The notes beneath the pieces are model-generated. The model had not been told where the DNA came from. It worked only from the letters and a program-made list of their open reading frames with translations, and made no database searches. From NCBI GenBank assembly GCA_015680685.1, contig MNCI01002042.1, positions 275,482-339,481 of the forward strand: 64,000 nucleotides of DNA. The letters are read 5' to 3'. Position 1 is the first letter of the stretch; every line of letters starts with the position of its first letter. Both the position numbers and the translations under genes were made by a program. Shown here in pieces: positions 1 to 11,604 of the stretch. The DNA comes from Gnetum montanum. Lineage: Eukaryota > Streptophyta > Gnetopsida > Gnetales > Gnetaceae.

Positions 1-1958
1 GTAACGACTAAAGGCTTGACGGCACCCCGAGCGCGAGGTCTTGACAGCGTAGGCGGGATAATGCCTACCTACACCGGCGATGCCTCGCGGGGAAAACGTC
101 TGGCAGAGGAAATTGTGGAACCAGCCGCTCGGCGGAAGAGGCTCCGCCTAACTGAGGCCCCTGGGGGCGATGCAAGCCGTTCTGTTGGGATCAAGGTGTA
201 GCGGAATAAGCCTCCGCCGGGTAAGTGTGAAACGCTTACATATACGCAAGGCTTTACTTAGATGATCTGGAATGATATGCTAACGTATGGTGGTATAAAC
301 AGCAAAAATGACAGGGTAATTGACCCCTGAGACGGGGGCAATGGTACTAAGCCATGGGGAGGGGGCCTCAATTTTGGGAGAAGAGGCCTTAGGTGTTAAT
401 ACGAGCGGAAGCCGCATACAGACTGGGGTGCGTGAGGAGGCCCCAGCTACTGGAACCAGTGACGCACAGACTCCAGTGCGTGAAAAGGAAACAGATAGGG
501 AAGATGATGAAATCGCCACTGTCACCAGAAGAGGTAATGAGTGCGTTAGCGTGCTTTAAAAAAAAATATGTTGATGGAGGAAATGTCTAACCGAGTTACG
601 CTACAGGGGAAGAAGATGTCTCAACGTTTGCTGCTGTCAGCAAAATGTGGAAAGACTTCCCCGATAAATTTGCCTTCATGGAAGGCATCGTCAACGACAT
701 GATCGAGCATCTGGAACGCGTTGAACCTGGCGCTGGTAAGTTATAGTCATAAGGAAATGATGATACGATGCCTTGGTACTGTGTCATCTGTATTGATGCT
801 TGTTTTCTGTCAGGAGCTCACCTCCGATGGGATCCCGCGGAGCCCATTGATCTGGACACAGCGGAGCCCCCACCTGATGGGGCAGTCGTGCCACGCCACA
901 TTTATGAAGAAATGCGTAAATGTGCGCTACGCTCGACACGCTCCGTATGGGAAAGTAGAAATGTGAATGAAAACCTATGGACGAAGCTGCAGCGGTCAGA
1001 GGGGAAGATTGAATCCTTGACCAAGGAGGTCGAGGATTTGAGGGCGCGGTGCGAGTTCCTAGAGGCGCGTATGACGGGGGATGAAGACTGGCGTACTGCT
1101 GTTATTGATCACTCTCGTTATTGGACAGCGATCAAGAACAACGTACAGACCAGCCGAGCGTTAATAGAGCAGAGGATGCAAATCGAACTGCTAGCTCAGA
1201 AGAGTCGGGACTGGAGGGACTACTGTGCCAGCATACAAGAATTGGGGCAGACAGAGAAAGACCACAAGCACGTATATAAAAGGCAAAGTGCTGCTTATAG
1301 ACAGCGTTACCGTGAGTCTGCCGTTAAAGCTCGATCCCTGGAGGTTTTTGTGGACACCATCGGAGCGTCCGAAGTGTTCAAGAAGTTCGAAGAGCAGGTG
1401 ACCGTAACTGCTTCCCCAGAGAGAGCGGTGGTTTTCCCTGGGAATCAGGCTTCGATCCCTACCTTCTTCCCAGATCCACCCTCCTGGAGTAGCATGGAAA
1501 AAGGGAAGGTGAAAGCTAGGGCGGCTTCGGGCGAAGATGTGTGGCCAGACCTGACAGAGGACGAGATCATGCAGCGTTTGTGGGCCGGTTTGGACAAGCT
1601 TCCCTTTGCTGCGGAAGCCGGGTCATCGCGAGTAAGTTTACACATGGCTTAGTCAGGAAATTTTCTGACTAGCATCGTTTATTCTAACTTTGGTGTTATT
1701 TGCTTTTAGGTACCAGAAGAAGGTAGAGAGAGTACACCAGCTGAAGAGCTGGGAGAGGAAGCAGCGGAAGCAGAGGTGGAACGAGACGATGGAGAGCATC
1801 TTCCTGTGGAGCCAATGCCAGACCGAGAGCCTCATGAAGAGACAATCCTTCATGGAGGGATAATTCCTAGAAATGATGACCCATTGGAGGACGACCTTTT
1901 AGGGCTGGATTCAGAGTTGAGAGATACGGGCGATAGTGGCAGTAAGGGGAATGCGTAA
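1..1958 (+). CDS. Antisense spliced gene of element A (aORF), 3' part
   Basis: This gene runs opposite to gag-protease and I do not recognise its function. Reading by eye gives exons 1-220, 315-533, 607-735, 814-1631 and 1710-1958, separated by short introns with GT/AG ends (221-314, 534-606, 736-813, 1632-1709). The exon joined at 735/814 reads PGAG-AHLRWD in frame; the equivalent join in element B reads PDVG-ASRLKW. The long exon 814-1631 encodes a charged coiled coil (about residues 60-200 of the 294-residue open frame from 768), then a Pro-rich stretch. The last exon is acidic and ends GNA-stop. A TAG at 199-201 and a TAA just after the 314 acceptor interrupt the upstream part, so exon 1 is decayed or its boundaries differ. 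The exons from 607 onward look intact. It is convergent with gag-protease across the 50-bp array. Confidence 0.7.
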
Positions 1959-2110
1959 TTATTATTTACGCAAAATTTTGTTAATGTTGACTTGAAAGGC
2001 TTGTTATAAAACTTGGCGGATATGTTGAATTCCAAGCACACATTTTTTTTTATTTCATCGATGGAGTACAAGTGCAACCATTGAACAGTTAGGTAATAAT
2101 GATGTAATTC

Positions 2111-2580
2111 CTAGTTTAAGGCCATTGCGGGCCAGCATATGAACTTGCGTAAATTAGCTAGTTTAAGGCCATTGCGGGCCGGCGTATGAATTTGTGTAAA
2201 TAAGCTACTAGTTTAAGGCCATCGCGGGCCGGCGTATGAATTTGTGTAAATAAGCTACTAGTTTAAGGCCATCGCGGGCCGGCGTATGAATTTGTGTAAA
2301 TAAGCTACTAGTTTAAGGCCATAGCGGGCCAGCATATGAACTCACGTAAATAAGCTACTAGTTTAAGGCCATTGCGGGCCGACATATGAATTTGCGTAAA
2401 TAAGCTACTAGGTTAAGGCCATTGTGGGCTGGCGTATGAATTTGCGTAAATTAGCTACTAGTTTAAGGCCATTGTGGGCCGACATATGAATTTGCATAAA
2501 TAAGCTACTAGTTTAAGGCCATTGCGGGCCGGCGTATGAATTTGTGTAAATAAGCTACTAGTTTAAGGCCATTGCGGGCC
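2111..2580. repeat. 50-bp tandem array, about 9.5 copies, between aORF and protease of A
   Basis: The unit begins TAGTTTAAGGCCATTGCGGG and continues with CCGGCGTATGAATTTG and a TAAGCTAC tail. Starts of GTTTAAGGCC fall at 2114, 2161, 2211, 2261, 2311, 2361, 2411, 2461, 2511 and 2561, which is a strict 50-bp period after a 47-bp first unit. Inside each unit GGCC-ATTGCG-GGCC can form a short stem with a 6-base loop. The same core motif recurs in three arrays of element B. The array lies exactly between the convergent 3' ends of the antisense gene and gag-protease. Confidence 0.95.
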
Positions 2581-2800
2581 GTCTGCGTAACTGATGAGAA
2601 GAAATGTACTCCTGGGTAAATGCGTAACGAAATGAGAGCGTAGCTAACGCGAGTACGATAAAACATGCAACATGCAACAAGTGAAAAGCGTAAACCTAGA
2701 AAGCGTATATGACGTAAAAACATGCTGAGACAAATGAAAGAAATGGCTAAACAGGAAATTTGCTAACCTGAAAATGGTAGTACACGCGGAAGGCCATTAT

Positions 2801-4285
2801 TCAACCGTCAATACGCAATTGTCTTTTAATGGCCTTCATGTTGAGTGCTGCGTAAGGGCGAGGAGACTTATGGTTGGACTCCTCTATGCTGTCATCCGGA
2901 AATGGCAGGTCGGCCCAGGCTAGATCGTCGGCATTATCGTCGTTCTGTTTAGGGGCTTGGAGATAGGACTGATCGTCAGTCGCTTCGATCTCCGAACCCC
3001 GTTCTTCTTCAATGTTGTTGACGGTCCTAGGGGCGACCTCGTCACCGCGTATGATAACCTCCCCTCTGGCGTAGGGCAGGTGTATCTCTTGATGTATCAG
3101 CGACGAGACTGCCCTCAGCTAGGCTAACCACGACCTCCCTAAGATTAAGTTGAAGCCAGGCATCTCCTCGATGACTAAGAATGTGGCTTCAGTTGGGAAT
3201 TGATTCCCCACCACAAACTCAATACGCACCGTCCCCTTGACTTGAACCCGTGCTCGGTTGAATGATTTCACGCACGCTATCGTCGTAGGAGTGATCTGGT
3301 CGACCAATCCCAACCTATCCACAATGGAATAGGGAACGACATTAGTTGCCGCGCCATCATCCACGTGTACCCTCCGGATCCGGTATTGGCCAACCCGAAT
3401 GGTAATGAACATGGGCTCCGTCGTTACTTGACCTTTCTCCAAATCATCTTTGACAGACTCGTCTAGGAAGGTCAACGAGGTGGGCTTGGGTTGTTCGGCT
3501 TCAGAAGGAAACATGATAGCGTGTATCGCTTCCTCTTCCGCCGGCAAGCTGGCATCCACTGATATGGACGTCAACATGCGTACCATAGCCTCGCGGTATT
3601 CTCGAGAGGTCATCAGTAGGTCGTACAGGCTCAGCGTTGTATTCTTTTGTTTGAGAGCTTGTTTGACCTTCGTGAACGCGTCGAGGAGGTCCTTCTCCCG
3701 GCAGGGTTATTTATCCCCCTTGTCCTCCTCCATTCGGCCCAAAAGACGGATCTCTCGAGGCGGAGCGGTGTCAGTGGTAGGGTTGTTCTTTTTTCTGCCA
3801 AGAGAAGGTGGCTGCGTTTCTGTCCCCTTAGCTTGCTTTTGGGGCATGGACAAAGGCACAGAGGCTAGGGGCCTGGGCTTAGGGAAGCCGAGCGTAGGGT
3901 GGTTTTTTGTTGCATTAACTGCGTTCTCCTCCTTTCTCTTGGGAGGCGATGGCTGGTGACGCTGGCTAGAGGTCTGCCCCTGCGTGAGAGGAGCCGCCTG
4001 CAGTTTTGGTGCCCTAATGATAAAGGGCGCTCTCGGCATGGGCGCGGAGGAAGCCGCGGCTTGGGTTGACAGAGGGCGCGCTTGGGAATGTGCCCTTATG
4101 AAGAATGGTGGCCGTGAGACCCCACTAGCTGCCGAAGAAGTAGTTGGCCCCCTCGGTGAGCTGGCGGGCACGCGCAAAACAAAAGGTTGTTTTGGCGGTC
4201 CCTTACGCTCACTGTCCGTACTCACCACAGTGATTGTATAAGGATCGTAATTCGTGTTCAACGGATCCTTGTATACGTGCACTGT
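2801..4285 (-). pseudogene. Aspartic protease and linker of element A
   Basis: The minus strand encodes a Pro/Ala-rich linker (4282 to about 3707) and then a retroviral-type aspartic protease. The active-site region reads HVDDGAATNVVPYSIVDRLG (around 3300-3370), where D-D/S-G-A is the expected catalytic loop. The C-terminal part contains the family pattern FNLILGRSWLA. A TAG at about 3119-3121 follows LGRSWLA and then the frame stays open to a TGA at 2801-2803 through an acidic tail. A frame change lies between the linker and the protease near 3610-3710. The protease would process Gag-Pol in the virus-like particle. It is not expected to be functional because of the frame change and the stop. 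Confidence 0.8.
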
Positions 4286-6472
4286 TTAGTTTTCTAGACG
4301 CGTAGGGTTACTGCAGTCTAGTTTTAGATGACCTTCGTCGATCATGCGTTGAATGTCGTCCTTCAACGCCCAGCAGTAATCCGTGTCATGATCACACATC
4401 TGGTGGTAGTCACAGAAACGGTCCAGCCTGAAAGATCTCGGAACTGCGGGTTCGTTAGGCAGGGCTAAAGAAGGATCCTTCAGCAGTTCACAGTTACATC
4501 TGTGGCGCTTCAGGGCCTCCTCGGACACTTTCTTAGGCTGAATGTGTCCTGCCGCTAACAGTTGTTTTAGCAGTTCAGAATGTTTCATGGGTAGAGCCGC
4601 ATATTTTGAACGATCTTTACGCTCAAAATTTGGCTTTGGCTGGGGGGCCTGTTCAGGGGCAGCTGTGGTTTGGCTGGTGGCAGCATCAGCCGTGGCCTCA
4701 GGGGGCACTGTTGTGGGTGCCTTATTGTTCTTATTTTTTGCGTTTTCCATTAACGCCGCTACTGTCGTTGTCGCTGCCTTGCCCTTGTCTTTGGCTTTGT
4801 TGTGTGCATTTTTGTAGGCGACATATGCCGGGTCTTTGCTGGCCTCCGCAGCGTCCTGGATGCTTCGGACCTGTGCGAAAGCCTACCGTATATCGCCAGG
4901 GGAAAGATAATACAGCTTAGACTTAATAAAGTCGTTGACTGCTCCCTTGAATATAGTGAGTAGATGGGAATCCGCGATCGGGTCGCGGATCTCATTCAAG
5001 GTAGCATTCCAACGCTGTATAAACTTTTGGACCGGCTCGAGCGGGTCTTGTTTCACCCCCATAATCTGTTCTAGCGTGACTTCTGGCTTCATATTGTATT
5101 TGAAGCGGGTCACAAATTGAGTCAGCAGCTCTTCCAAGGTTGAAATGGAAGAGCGTGGGAGGGCTCTATACCAATCTAAAGCCTTCCCTGTTAAAGACAA
5201 CGCGAAGACTCGGATCAAAGTGTGTGGCCACTGTTGTAATAACAAAGATTCAGATCTAATGGTGGCAATGACAGCACGGGGACTGCTGGACTGATCGGAT
5301 CATCCTGATAGAAGTCCATGATCTGAATAGTATCAGATCCAGCGGTCTTAAGGTGTCGAACTTCCTCGGTAAGCATCTGGATAAGCTGGAAAGCTTGATC
5401 CAGACCTGTTAATGGAGGTGTTTGTGCAGCAGGCACAGGAGGTTGGACTGGGAGGGCAGCCTTAGGAAACTGAAATGCTGGGGGTGGTCGGCTAACCGCT
5501 GGTGGAGCAGGAATTCCTGTCAGCTGGTGGGCCTGCGAAGACCACCATCCCCTGGCCTGAGACGAGGGGTTAACTCCTGCCTGCTGCATAGGATAATGAT
5601 AAGTATATTGAGGAAACACCTTGCGAAGATTGTGCCGCAGGTGCGACCGAAGGCTGTGCACCGTACACTGCAGACGGGTGGTGTTGCGTAGCCGGGTTGA
5701 TCCATTGACTTGTTGTAGGATATTGCATAAAGGTCTGCTGTGGTACAGCTGCGGTATTTTGCTGAGTTGGCGGGGGCGGGAACATTTGCGCGGAACGAGT
5801 TATCGGTACAGTGTGAGCCTATACCTGAGGGATAAAATGGGGCGTGGCGGTTGCCAGGATCATTGCCGGAATACTAATTACCTGTTGCGACGGACCCACC
5901 CCCACGTTATGATGCAGTTGTTGTAACCCAGATGGCTGCATGTTGACCTGTGGAAGGATAGGGATTTGCGTCTGGGCCGTCGTGGCTGAGTCCAGAGAGG
6001 CTGCCTCTCCGTTGAAAGGGAACAATGGATTTACGTACACGTGGGGAATCAGAGTATGGAACGAATGCTCCGACAGGGCCGCGAATTCGTCCTCTGCCTC
6101 TTCCTCATGCTGGGGCTCTACCCCGGGTTGTGAAGTCTGGCCTCTGGCCATGACCAACTGTGCGATAAGCTCGTGTTGGTGTTCGGTCAAGGGGATTATG
6201 TCATAGGCCGTTGGCTTAAAATCATAACCCCCTCGGTGGAGCACCTCAAAGTTTCGCTTCGCCTCTAGCTCGGCTCGGCTAAGAGCCCGCCTCGCCTGGA
6301 TTTTGACGCATATGAAATTGTATTCTTCAGGGGTTATAACCGTGAAGATGGGCTCTTTCCCCTGAAGCCTCAATGAACGGCACAATGGTCCCTGAGGTCC
6401 CGTTGCACCAGGAGCTGGTCCTGTGACCACCGTAGGATTGACAGGCGCGACACCCAGATCGAGGGTAACCAT
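4286..6472 (-). pseudogene. gag: gag of element A, frameshifted
   Basis: The nucleocapsid-capsid polyprotein starts at the ATG whose complement is 6470-6472 (MVTLD), 256 bases from the PBS, then a Gln/Pro-rich N-terminal half. The capsid core (5245-4883) carries KALDWYRALPRSSISTLEEL and VQKFIQRWNATLNEIRDP, the conserved retrotransposon gag pattern. Near the C-terminus CDYHQMCDHDTDYCWALKDD is the zinc-binding motif typical of Tat-type Gag. About 65-70 bases are missing near 5260 compared with B (the segment coding LPHFTKYNGEADPNAHL), which breaks the frame. A second frame change lies near 5600-5640. It stops with TAG after RLEN at 4286. Confidence 0.85.
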
Positions 6473-6727
6473 GGCGGTTGTGTTTGAGTAAAAGGAATCG
6501 ATTTGGTCGATGAAGTCAACGGTGAATGATAATCGGATCCAAAAGAAAACGGCTGGCAACAAAAAGCAGAAAAGGCTTTCTACCCTGTAGGATTTCAAAG
6601 AAATCGTCCTTGCGACCGATCTATACCACACGATTAACCGTAGACTTCCTTAGAGGTATTATGTCTATGGTTTAGGGTATGGATCTCTAATAGGGTTACC
6701 CGAAATATTCGAATCTGAGCCTGAAGG

Positions 6728-6744
6728 CCCTCCTTCTAGCGCCA
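6728..6744 (-). other. Primer binding site of element A
   Basis: On the minus strand the sequence TGGCGCTAGAAGGAGGG begins 6 bases after the LTR end (spacer GTTTTC). It starts with TGG as required to pair with a tRNA CCA end. I cannot name the tRNA with certainty. It differs from the tRNA-Asp-like PBS of the Athila-type elements in this window. Confidence 0.8.
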
Positions 6745-7443
6745 GAAAACTGTAGCGACAGAAAACGTCGGCAGCTGGAAATACCAACCGAGTTTCTGGT
6801 GCACACAGTTTTAGCCACGGATCTGCACGAGGGCTATGGTGGAAAAATGAATCCGTGGCGTCCTGAACGGTCTTGTCGATCAGACAGGGACTTACGGGTC
6901 AGTAAAACAATGCAAACGTACGTAAAAGAACGCGATCTAATTTGAGGCGTCGTAAAACGAGGAGAAAACGATGTAGATGGATTGGAACGGTGATAATGCT
7001 AAACACGATGAGAAGAGGTTGACATAAGAGAAGCTCGTAGCTTCAAGATCTGCGCTTTAACTTGAAAATGTATATTTCGTATGAGAAATTACATTGGGGA
7101 ATCCCCAATTACAGGATGTGAAGCAAGCACAAACAACAAGCAAACGGTCTAAACAGAAGTCTGATCTACCTCGTGGGCTACAGCTGAGATGCAAGGTGGG
7201 CCAAGCTTTGACGTCTACCGATCAATTGTTTCTGATTGATAGAGTCTTTTCAGCAGAAACGATTACTCCTTTCACCAGTGCTCAAGGTGAACTGTACTCT
7301 GCTTCAGCTGTAAGGTGATGATGTCCGCGGTTGCCAAAGCGCTGTTCTCTGTATTCCTGCTCCAAAGTGCTAAGTGCTCTGGTGCTCAGAAATATGCCTC
7401 TGTTTCTCTGTTTTGCCAACCTCTGTATCTTTGTCAACTGAGG

Positions 7444-7451
7444 TATTTATA
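7444..7451 (-). promoter_or_regulatory. TATA box of element A LTR
   Basis: The minus strand reads TTATAAATACCTC, a good plant TATA box, about 800 bases into the LTR from its U3 end. It lies at the same relative place as the TATA box of B. Confidence 0.65.
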
Positions 7452-7701
7452 AGTCGCGACGCTCCGTGAAAAGAGGCGCAACCCTGATGACGTGGGTCCC
7501 AGATATTGTAGGTCCGGTTGACTTGATCATTTTAAGTCAGACTGTGACTACGCACAACACGCTCGTTTGCATGTTGTGCGTGTAAAGAGCAGGTACATGC
7601 TGAGCGTGCTTCAACTGTCTTCAGGCTGCATTACACTCATTCGCGCTGTGTCGCGTGTATGAGTGTAATCCGGTGTAGACAAAAACAGGCTTAAAATTGT
7701 T

Positions 7702-7997
7702 TTTACGCTCACTACGCAGCTGCACGTAACCACGCGTAAATAATGTGCCACTTACGCTCGCTATGCAACTGCGCGTGATGAAGCGTAAACAATGTGCAAC
7801 TTACGCTCACTACGCAGCTGTGCGTGATGAAGCGTAAACAATGTGCAGCTTACGCTCACTACGCAGCCGCGCGTGATGAAGCGTAAACAATGTGCAGCTT
7901 ACGCTCACTACGCAGCCACGCGTGATGAAGCGTAAACAATGTGCAGCTTACGCTCACTACGCAGCCACGCGTGATGAAGCGTAAACAATGTGCAGCT
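7702..7997. repeat. Six 49-50-bp hairpin repeats in U3 of element A
   Basis: Units start at TTACGCTC near 7702, 7752, 7801, 7850, 7899 and 7948. Each has exact 7-base inverted arms TTACGCT ... AGCGTAA about 23 bases apart, with further partial pairing inside (CACTACGC against GCGTGATG), then a spacer AACAATGTGCAGC. They lie 250-540 bases upstream of the TATA box, where an enhancer is expected. Confidence 0.9.
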
Positions 7998-8252
7998 TTA
8001 ATGATGACGTACGCAATGGCACGCACCGCCGCGTAACAAGCGTAAAGACAAGTTACTAATGCGTTGCAAGAAAAAGTATTGAACTGTTGTGCTTCTCTAG
8101 ACTCTGCCTTTGACTATCTTGGAGCTTATTACTCTCATTACGCTGCCATGCATGATAGAGCGTAAACTTGTCCTTGAACCAAATTGATGCACGCTCTTGC
8201 TTGAATTGCGAATCTTTGCCTGAGGCCGACTCATGATTTTCACGGTGTTTCA

Positions 8253-8933
8253 ATGACATCCCTAGAAAAGTTCAAAATTCCTCATATGCTGAATTACTAA
8301 AGCCACCAACACCAAGGAAAGATGTTGGTTAAACACTAAAGCCTAAGCAAGAGTAGACGATTGGGCCCACTACACCTCAAATAGTAAGGCCTAGCCAACT
8401 TCTAGACATGAGGCCTAATCAACAATAGGAAGTAAGGTGCAACATGCAGCCCACAGGCCAACAAGACCAACCGTCACCACCGCCATAAGATTATCGATCG
8501 TTGATGAGCCATCTTAAGGCCATCACAAAAGTGGCCAGTTGGGGAAGCTGTGTGAGGCTAACCTCTTCAAGGTCATTAACAATGTCATATAGCCCATGAT
8601 CTCAATTGATCACACATGGGACAAGGTTTTCATACAAACAAAAGGATGGGAATCACATTGGTTATAACAGATCTCTGGAAACACTACATCTCTTCAAGTG
8701 CACTTAGAAATTACTAAAGACACCATAGTAGTGGTCATATAACACTAGGATGTAGTTAGAGCAGTAGAAGTGATCACATACCACATCAAAGAATCATTTA
8801 ATATCCCTATTATGCCACCAGCGGATCTCATAAGAGTATGCGATGCTCAAATCTTAGCCGATCTGTCGATGACTCCTGTGGAACATGAGGATGCTTTGGA
8901 TCGATTGCTACAAACAGGAAAAATAATGACATC
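8253..8933 (+). pseudogene. Element C ORF3 fragment 1
   Basis: This piece lies between the LTRs of A and B. It matches ORF3 of element D from about 52040 to 52718, including SYAELL-like and HIKESFNIPIMPP-like reading (open from 8770). Several in-frame stops are present. It continues at 27461 after the 18.5-kb insertion of B. Function of ORF3 is unknown; see the D copy. Confidence 0.8.
8929..8933. repeat. Target site duplication of B, left copy (ACATC)
   Basis: ACATC directly precedes the left LTR and recurs at 27456-27460 directly after the right LTR. The unoccupied site, with one ACATC, is at 52714-52718 in element D. Confidence 0.92.
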
Positions 8934-10549
8934 TGTAGTGATTGAAAACATTAGCGACTAGAAAAACACCGATGGGCCATCTGTCGCTGGTAGTCTTGAC
9001 CTTGTTTTCGTGGGAGGGCCATGCTGGATGGAATGGAAACGGTGTGCCCTGAATAGTCTGGTTGATTAGATAGGGACTTATTCGGTGTCTATATAACCTT
9101 TTGCAATGTGGTATTTAAAAAAATGGGACTGATAACGTGAAGGAATTCTTAAATGTAAGAGAAATAGAAAACAATGTAAAATGCAATAGTAAACAAGGGA
9201 TAATGTAAAAATGCAGTTAGAAAAATGCATTGCTTTGAAGCTATAACCTCACTTTGTCAAGATGTATACAATCAGTTGCATAGCGCTGGGAAGTGCAGAG
9301 GTCTCAAGGGTAATCAAGATGTGTAGAGCGAGACAGTTGTGTGCTTGAACATAGACTCAGGCGTTAATAATGCAAAGTACTACCAAGGTGGTAGGAAAGA
9401 GCAGAATGAAATGCCAACTAAGAATGCTAACTATTTACAATGTTAAACAGAAAGCTTACAATGCTTGAGGTTACAATGCCAACTTATTTGCTCATCAGCC
9501 AACTAGATTGTTAGCTAACCAGATTGTCAAGGAAACAGATTAGGGATTGAAAAGCTGCAAAGGAAGTTAGAGTGCGAGAGAGCTGGGGGGAGATAGAGCT
9601 CAAGCCAGAGAGGCTTTAAGCATCACTCATTGGGGTATTTATAGGACTAGGGGTGCACGAAAGAGGTGGTTTGGATGCCACGTGCCCTAGGCTTATGCTG
9701 ACCTATCTATGCTGCACGTGCCTATTATGACTGTTTGAAGAGCTTGCCACACCGTAATTACGAACCTGCCATGTAGTCATTACGCTGTTAGAGCAATGGT
9801 GCAATTAGGTGAGGTGCATTAATGTCGCATAACTTCTCACCACGCCTTGCCATGCTTTGTAGCATAGCACATGGCGTATCGTAGCATCTTGTCATGTTGT
9901 ACTACGCTACGCAGCGTAGCGTAGCCGTCGATTCGAAGTAAAGAATTTGCATTATGTCTCGTTGCATGTGTTGAGAACCTTCGTAGTGTCGTGACTACTG
10001 GTCATAGATTTGCTATGCTATTCTATGCTACATAGCGTATCATAGCGTAGCAGCTATCCTTAGTCGCAAAAACGTTGTCAATCTGCAAACTTTTTCTTTT
10101 GCAATGCGAAACTTGCAAACTTGCTGATCCCACCCTTCAAGTTGCCTTATTTCATTTTCATAAAATTGCTATGCCTCGCTATGCCTTGTAGCTTAGCATA
10201 GCGTAGCAGCAAACATGACTTGATTTTGCCAAGTTTTCCACTTTCTGACGGAAGGAGAAATTGTCGAAGGACTTGAAGTCAGGCGAGGGGATTGGTTGTC
10301 CAAATTTTGCTATGTTTTTCTACGTTTCATAGCATAGCTTAGCATAGCACTATGTTTCCGCAAACATCTTCCAAATTTTTCTACGCTACATGGCGTAGCG
10401 TAGCATAGCAAGAATCCTTAACTTAGAAAACTTGCTGAACTAGACAGTCTGATCATCAGAGCATCCATCTCTTGAAGAACTGCCTTAACGCTACGTGAAT
10501 TGCAAAGGATTGGTGAAGCAAGCATGCCTTCAAATTTTAGGGTGTTTCA
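8934..10549 (-). repeat. 3' LTR of element B
   Basis: It starts TGTAGTGATT next to the target duplication and ends GGTGTTTCA. It aligns along its length with 25848-27455. Differences are nearly all transitions; the first 23 bases alone differ at ten positions, all transitions. A TATA box (TATTTATA on the plus strand) lies at 9636-9643. The U3 part 9840-10420 is rich in palindromes made of GCTACGC, GCTATGC and GCGTAGC. Confidence 0.92.
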
Positions 10550-11604
10550 TTGGTCCCTCTTTGTCAACGTATGGAGGAAAGGCTTGAGAGATGTTGAAAA
10601 AGAAAACGAAACACCACGAAAGGCATGATGCTAACATTGCTACTTGGTGAGTGTCAAGACATCACTTGGTTGCACTTGAGAGTGTTGCATTGGTTTCTAG
10701 GAAAAGGGCAAAGATGAGGTTTAGCAAAGTCCCTCGTTGGAGTGCTCATGAGGGACTTGTTCACATTTTCATCTTTACTCTGATCTTCGACCTTGTGTAG
10801 GACAGGTGTTGCCTTTGCAGGATGAGCTATGTTACATCTGTGAAGGGTTTTGACTTACCTACAAATGCTTCCCATGCGGCGAGTTGTGTTACGCACGTCA
10901 TGAAATTTGCACTCTGAAGTAGTCAAGCTAGTTGAGGCACTCACTTCGCGATGCCGTAGCACCTACTGCTATGGCCAAACTCACCTTCGGTCGCACCTTG
11001 TAAGCACGATGCAGAGTGAAATAGCCACGATGTGAAGTAAGGGTGAAAGGTCTTGCTTGCTACAGATGTTGTTGAAGCTCTTGGATATCCATGCTAGTGC
11101 ACGGTGTCCAAAGTAGGAAGGCCAGCAATAGCCTTGGTAGCATCGTTGCAGTGGAGCTGGCGTCAATGGCACCAAGAGCTGTTGTGAGTGCAGATGCTCT
11201 AGAATCCTTGCTAAAGGCATACATTCTCAGTTCAGCTATGGGATTAGCTACGACATAGCTAAATGTTGTTTGAGCCAAGGCATTGGAAGGGGGTTGGAGG
11301 ATGGCAATATTGTAGCCAGGCCACAATATTGTTGGAACTCCAGTGGTGGGCACTGGTCGAGGAACTACTGTCAAGGTGGTGGGCCGTGGTGATAGTAGGT
11401 CCGAAGGGCCAGTGTGACATCATACAACATCTCTAGAGGATCAGCATGATGCCAAGGGTGGTGGCATTACATGTGTTCCAGATCATGTTCCCAATGCATC
11501 ATGAACTACGTTCTGGAGCTGCAATGTTCCACCCCCACATCAGCATTGTGCATGCTCGTTCGATGTGTATTTAAAGTAGATGCATGCTAGGGACATGATG
11601 CAAA
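10550..11604. other. Non-coding 3' internal region of element B
   Basis: About 1 kb lies between the 3' LTR and the repeat array that follows integrase. Next to the LTR the minus strand reads AAAGAGGGACCAA, a purine-rich stretch that would serve as the polypurine tract. Two short minus-strand open frames (10981-11220, 11060-11374) show no family features, and I do not call them genes. Confidence 0.5.

Larger units (their letters stand above)
1..8252 (-). mobile_element. Element A: 5' part of a Tat-type Ty3/gypsy LTR retrotransposon
   Basis: From right to left the sequence shows an LTR (6751-8252), a primer binding site, gag, a protease, a tandem array and a plus-strand spliced gene that runs off the left edge. 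pol and the 3' LTR would lie left of the window. Layout and protein similarity match element B, so A belongs to the same superfamily but a clearly different subfamily. It sits inside the ORF3 of element C: the LTR ends in TTTCA at 8252 and the C sequence resumes with ATGAC. The uninterrupted target is visible in element D near 52036-52050. The Tat assignment comes from the gag zinc-binding pattern and from the RNase H type of its relative B. Confidence 0.85.
6751..8252 (-). repeat. 5' LTR of element A (1502 bp)
   Basis: The left border TGTAGCGACAG sits next to the PBS and the right border is GGTGTTTCA, giving TGAAACACC to TACA on the minus strand, the TG..CA ends of an LTR. Both borders match the LTR borders of B. 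U3 carries a six-unit hairpin array and a TATA box; R-U5 is the left part. The five bases after it, ATGAC (8253-8257), would be one copy of the target duplication; the other copy is outside the window. Confidence 0.85.

Noticed and set aside
1-1958. A captured host gene
   Set aside because: The same gene with the same introns sits in the same place in B, so it is a part of the element family. Ancient capture remains possible but is not visible here.
2111-2580. CRISPR-like array
   Set aside because: Units are head-to-tail with no unique spacers, and the genome is a plant's; it is an ordinary tandem array.
10981-11374. Small minus-strand ORFs in the B 3' region
   Set aside because: No family features, overlapping frames, and no counterpart seen elsewhere.
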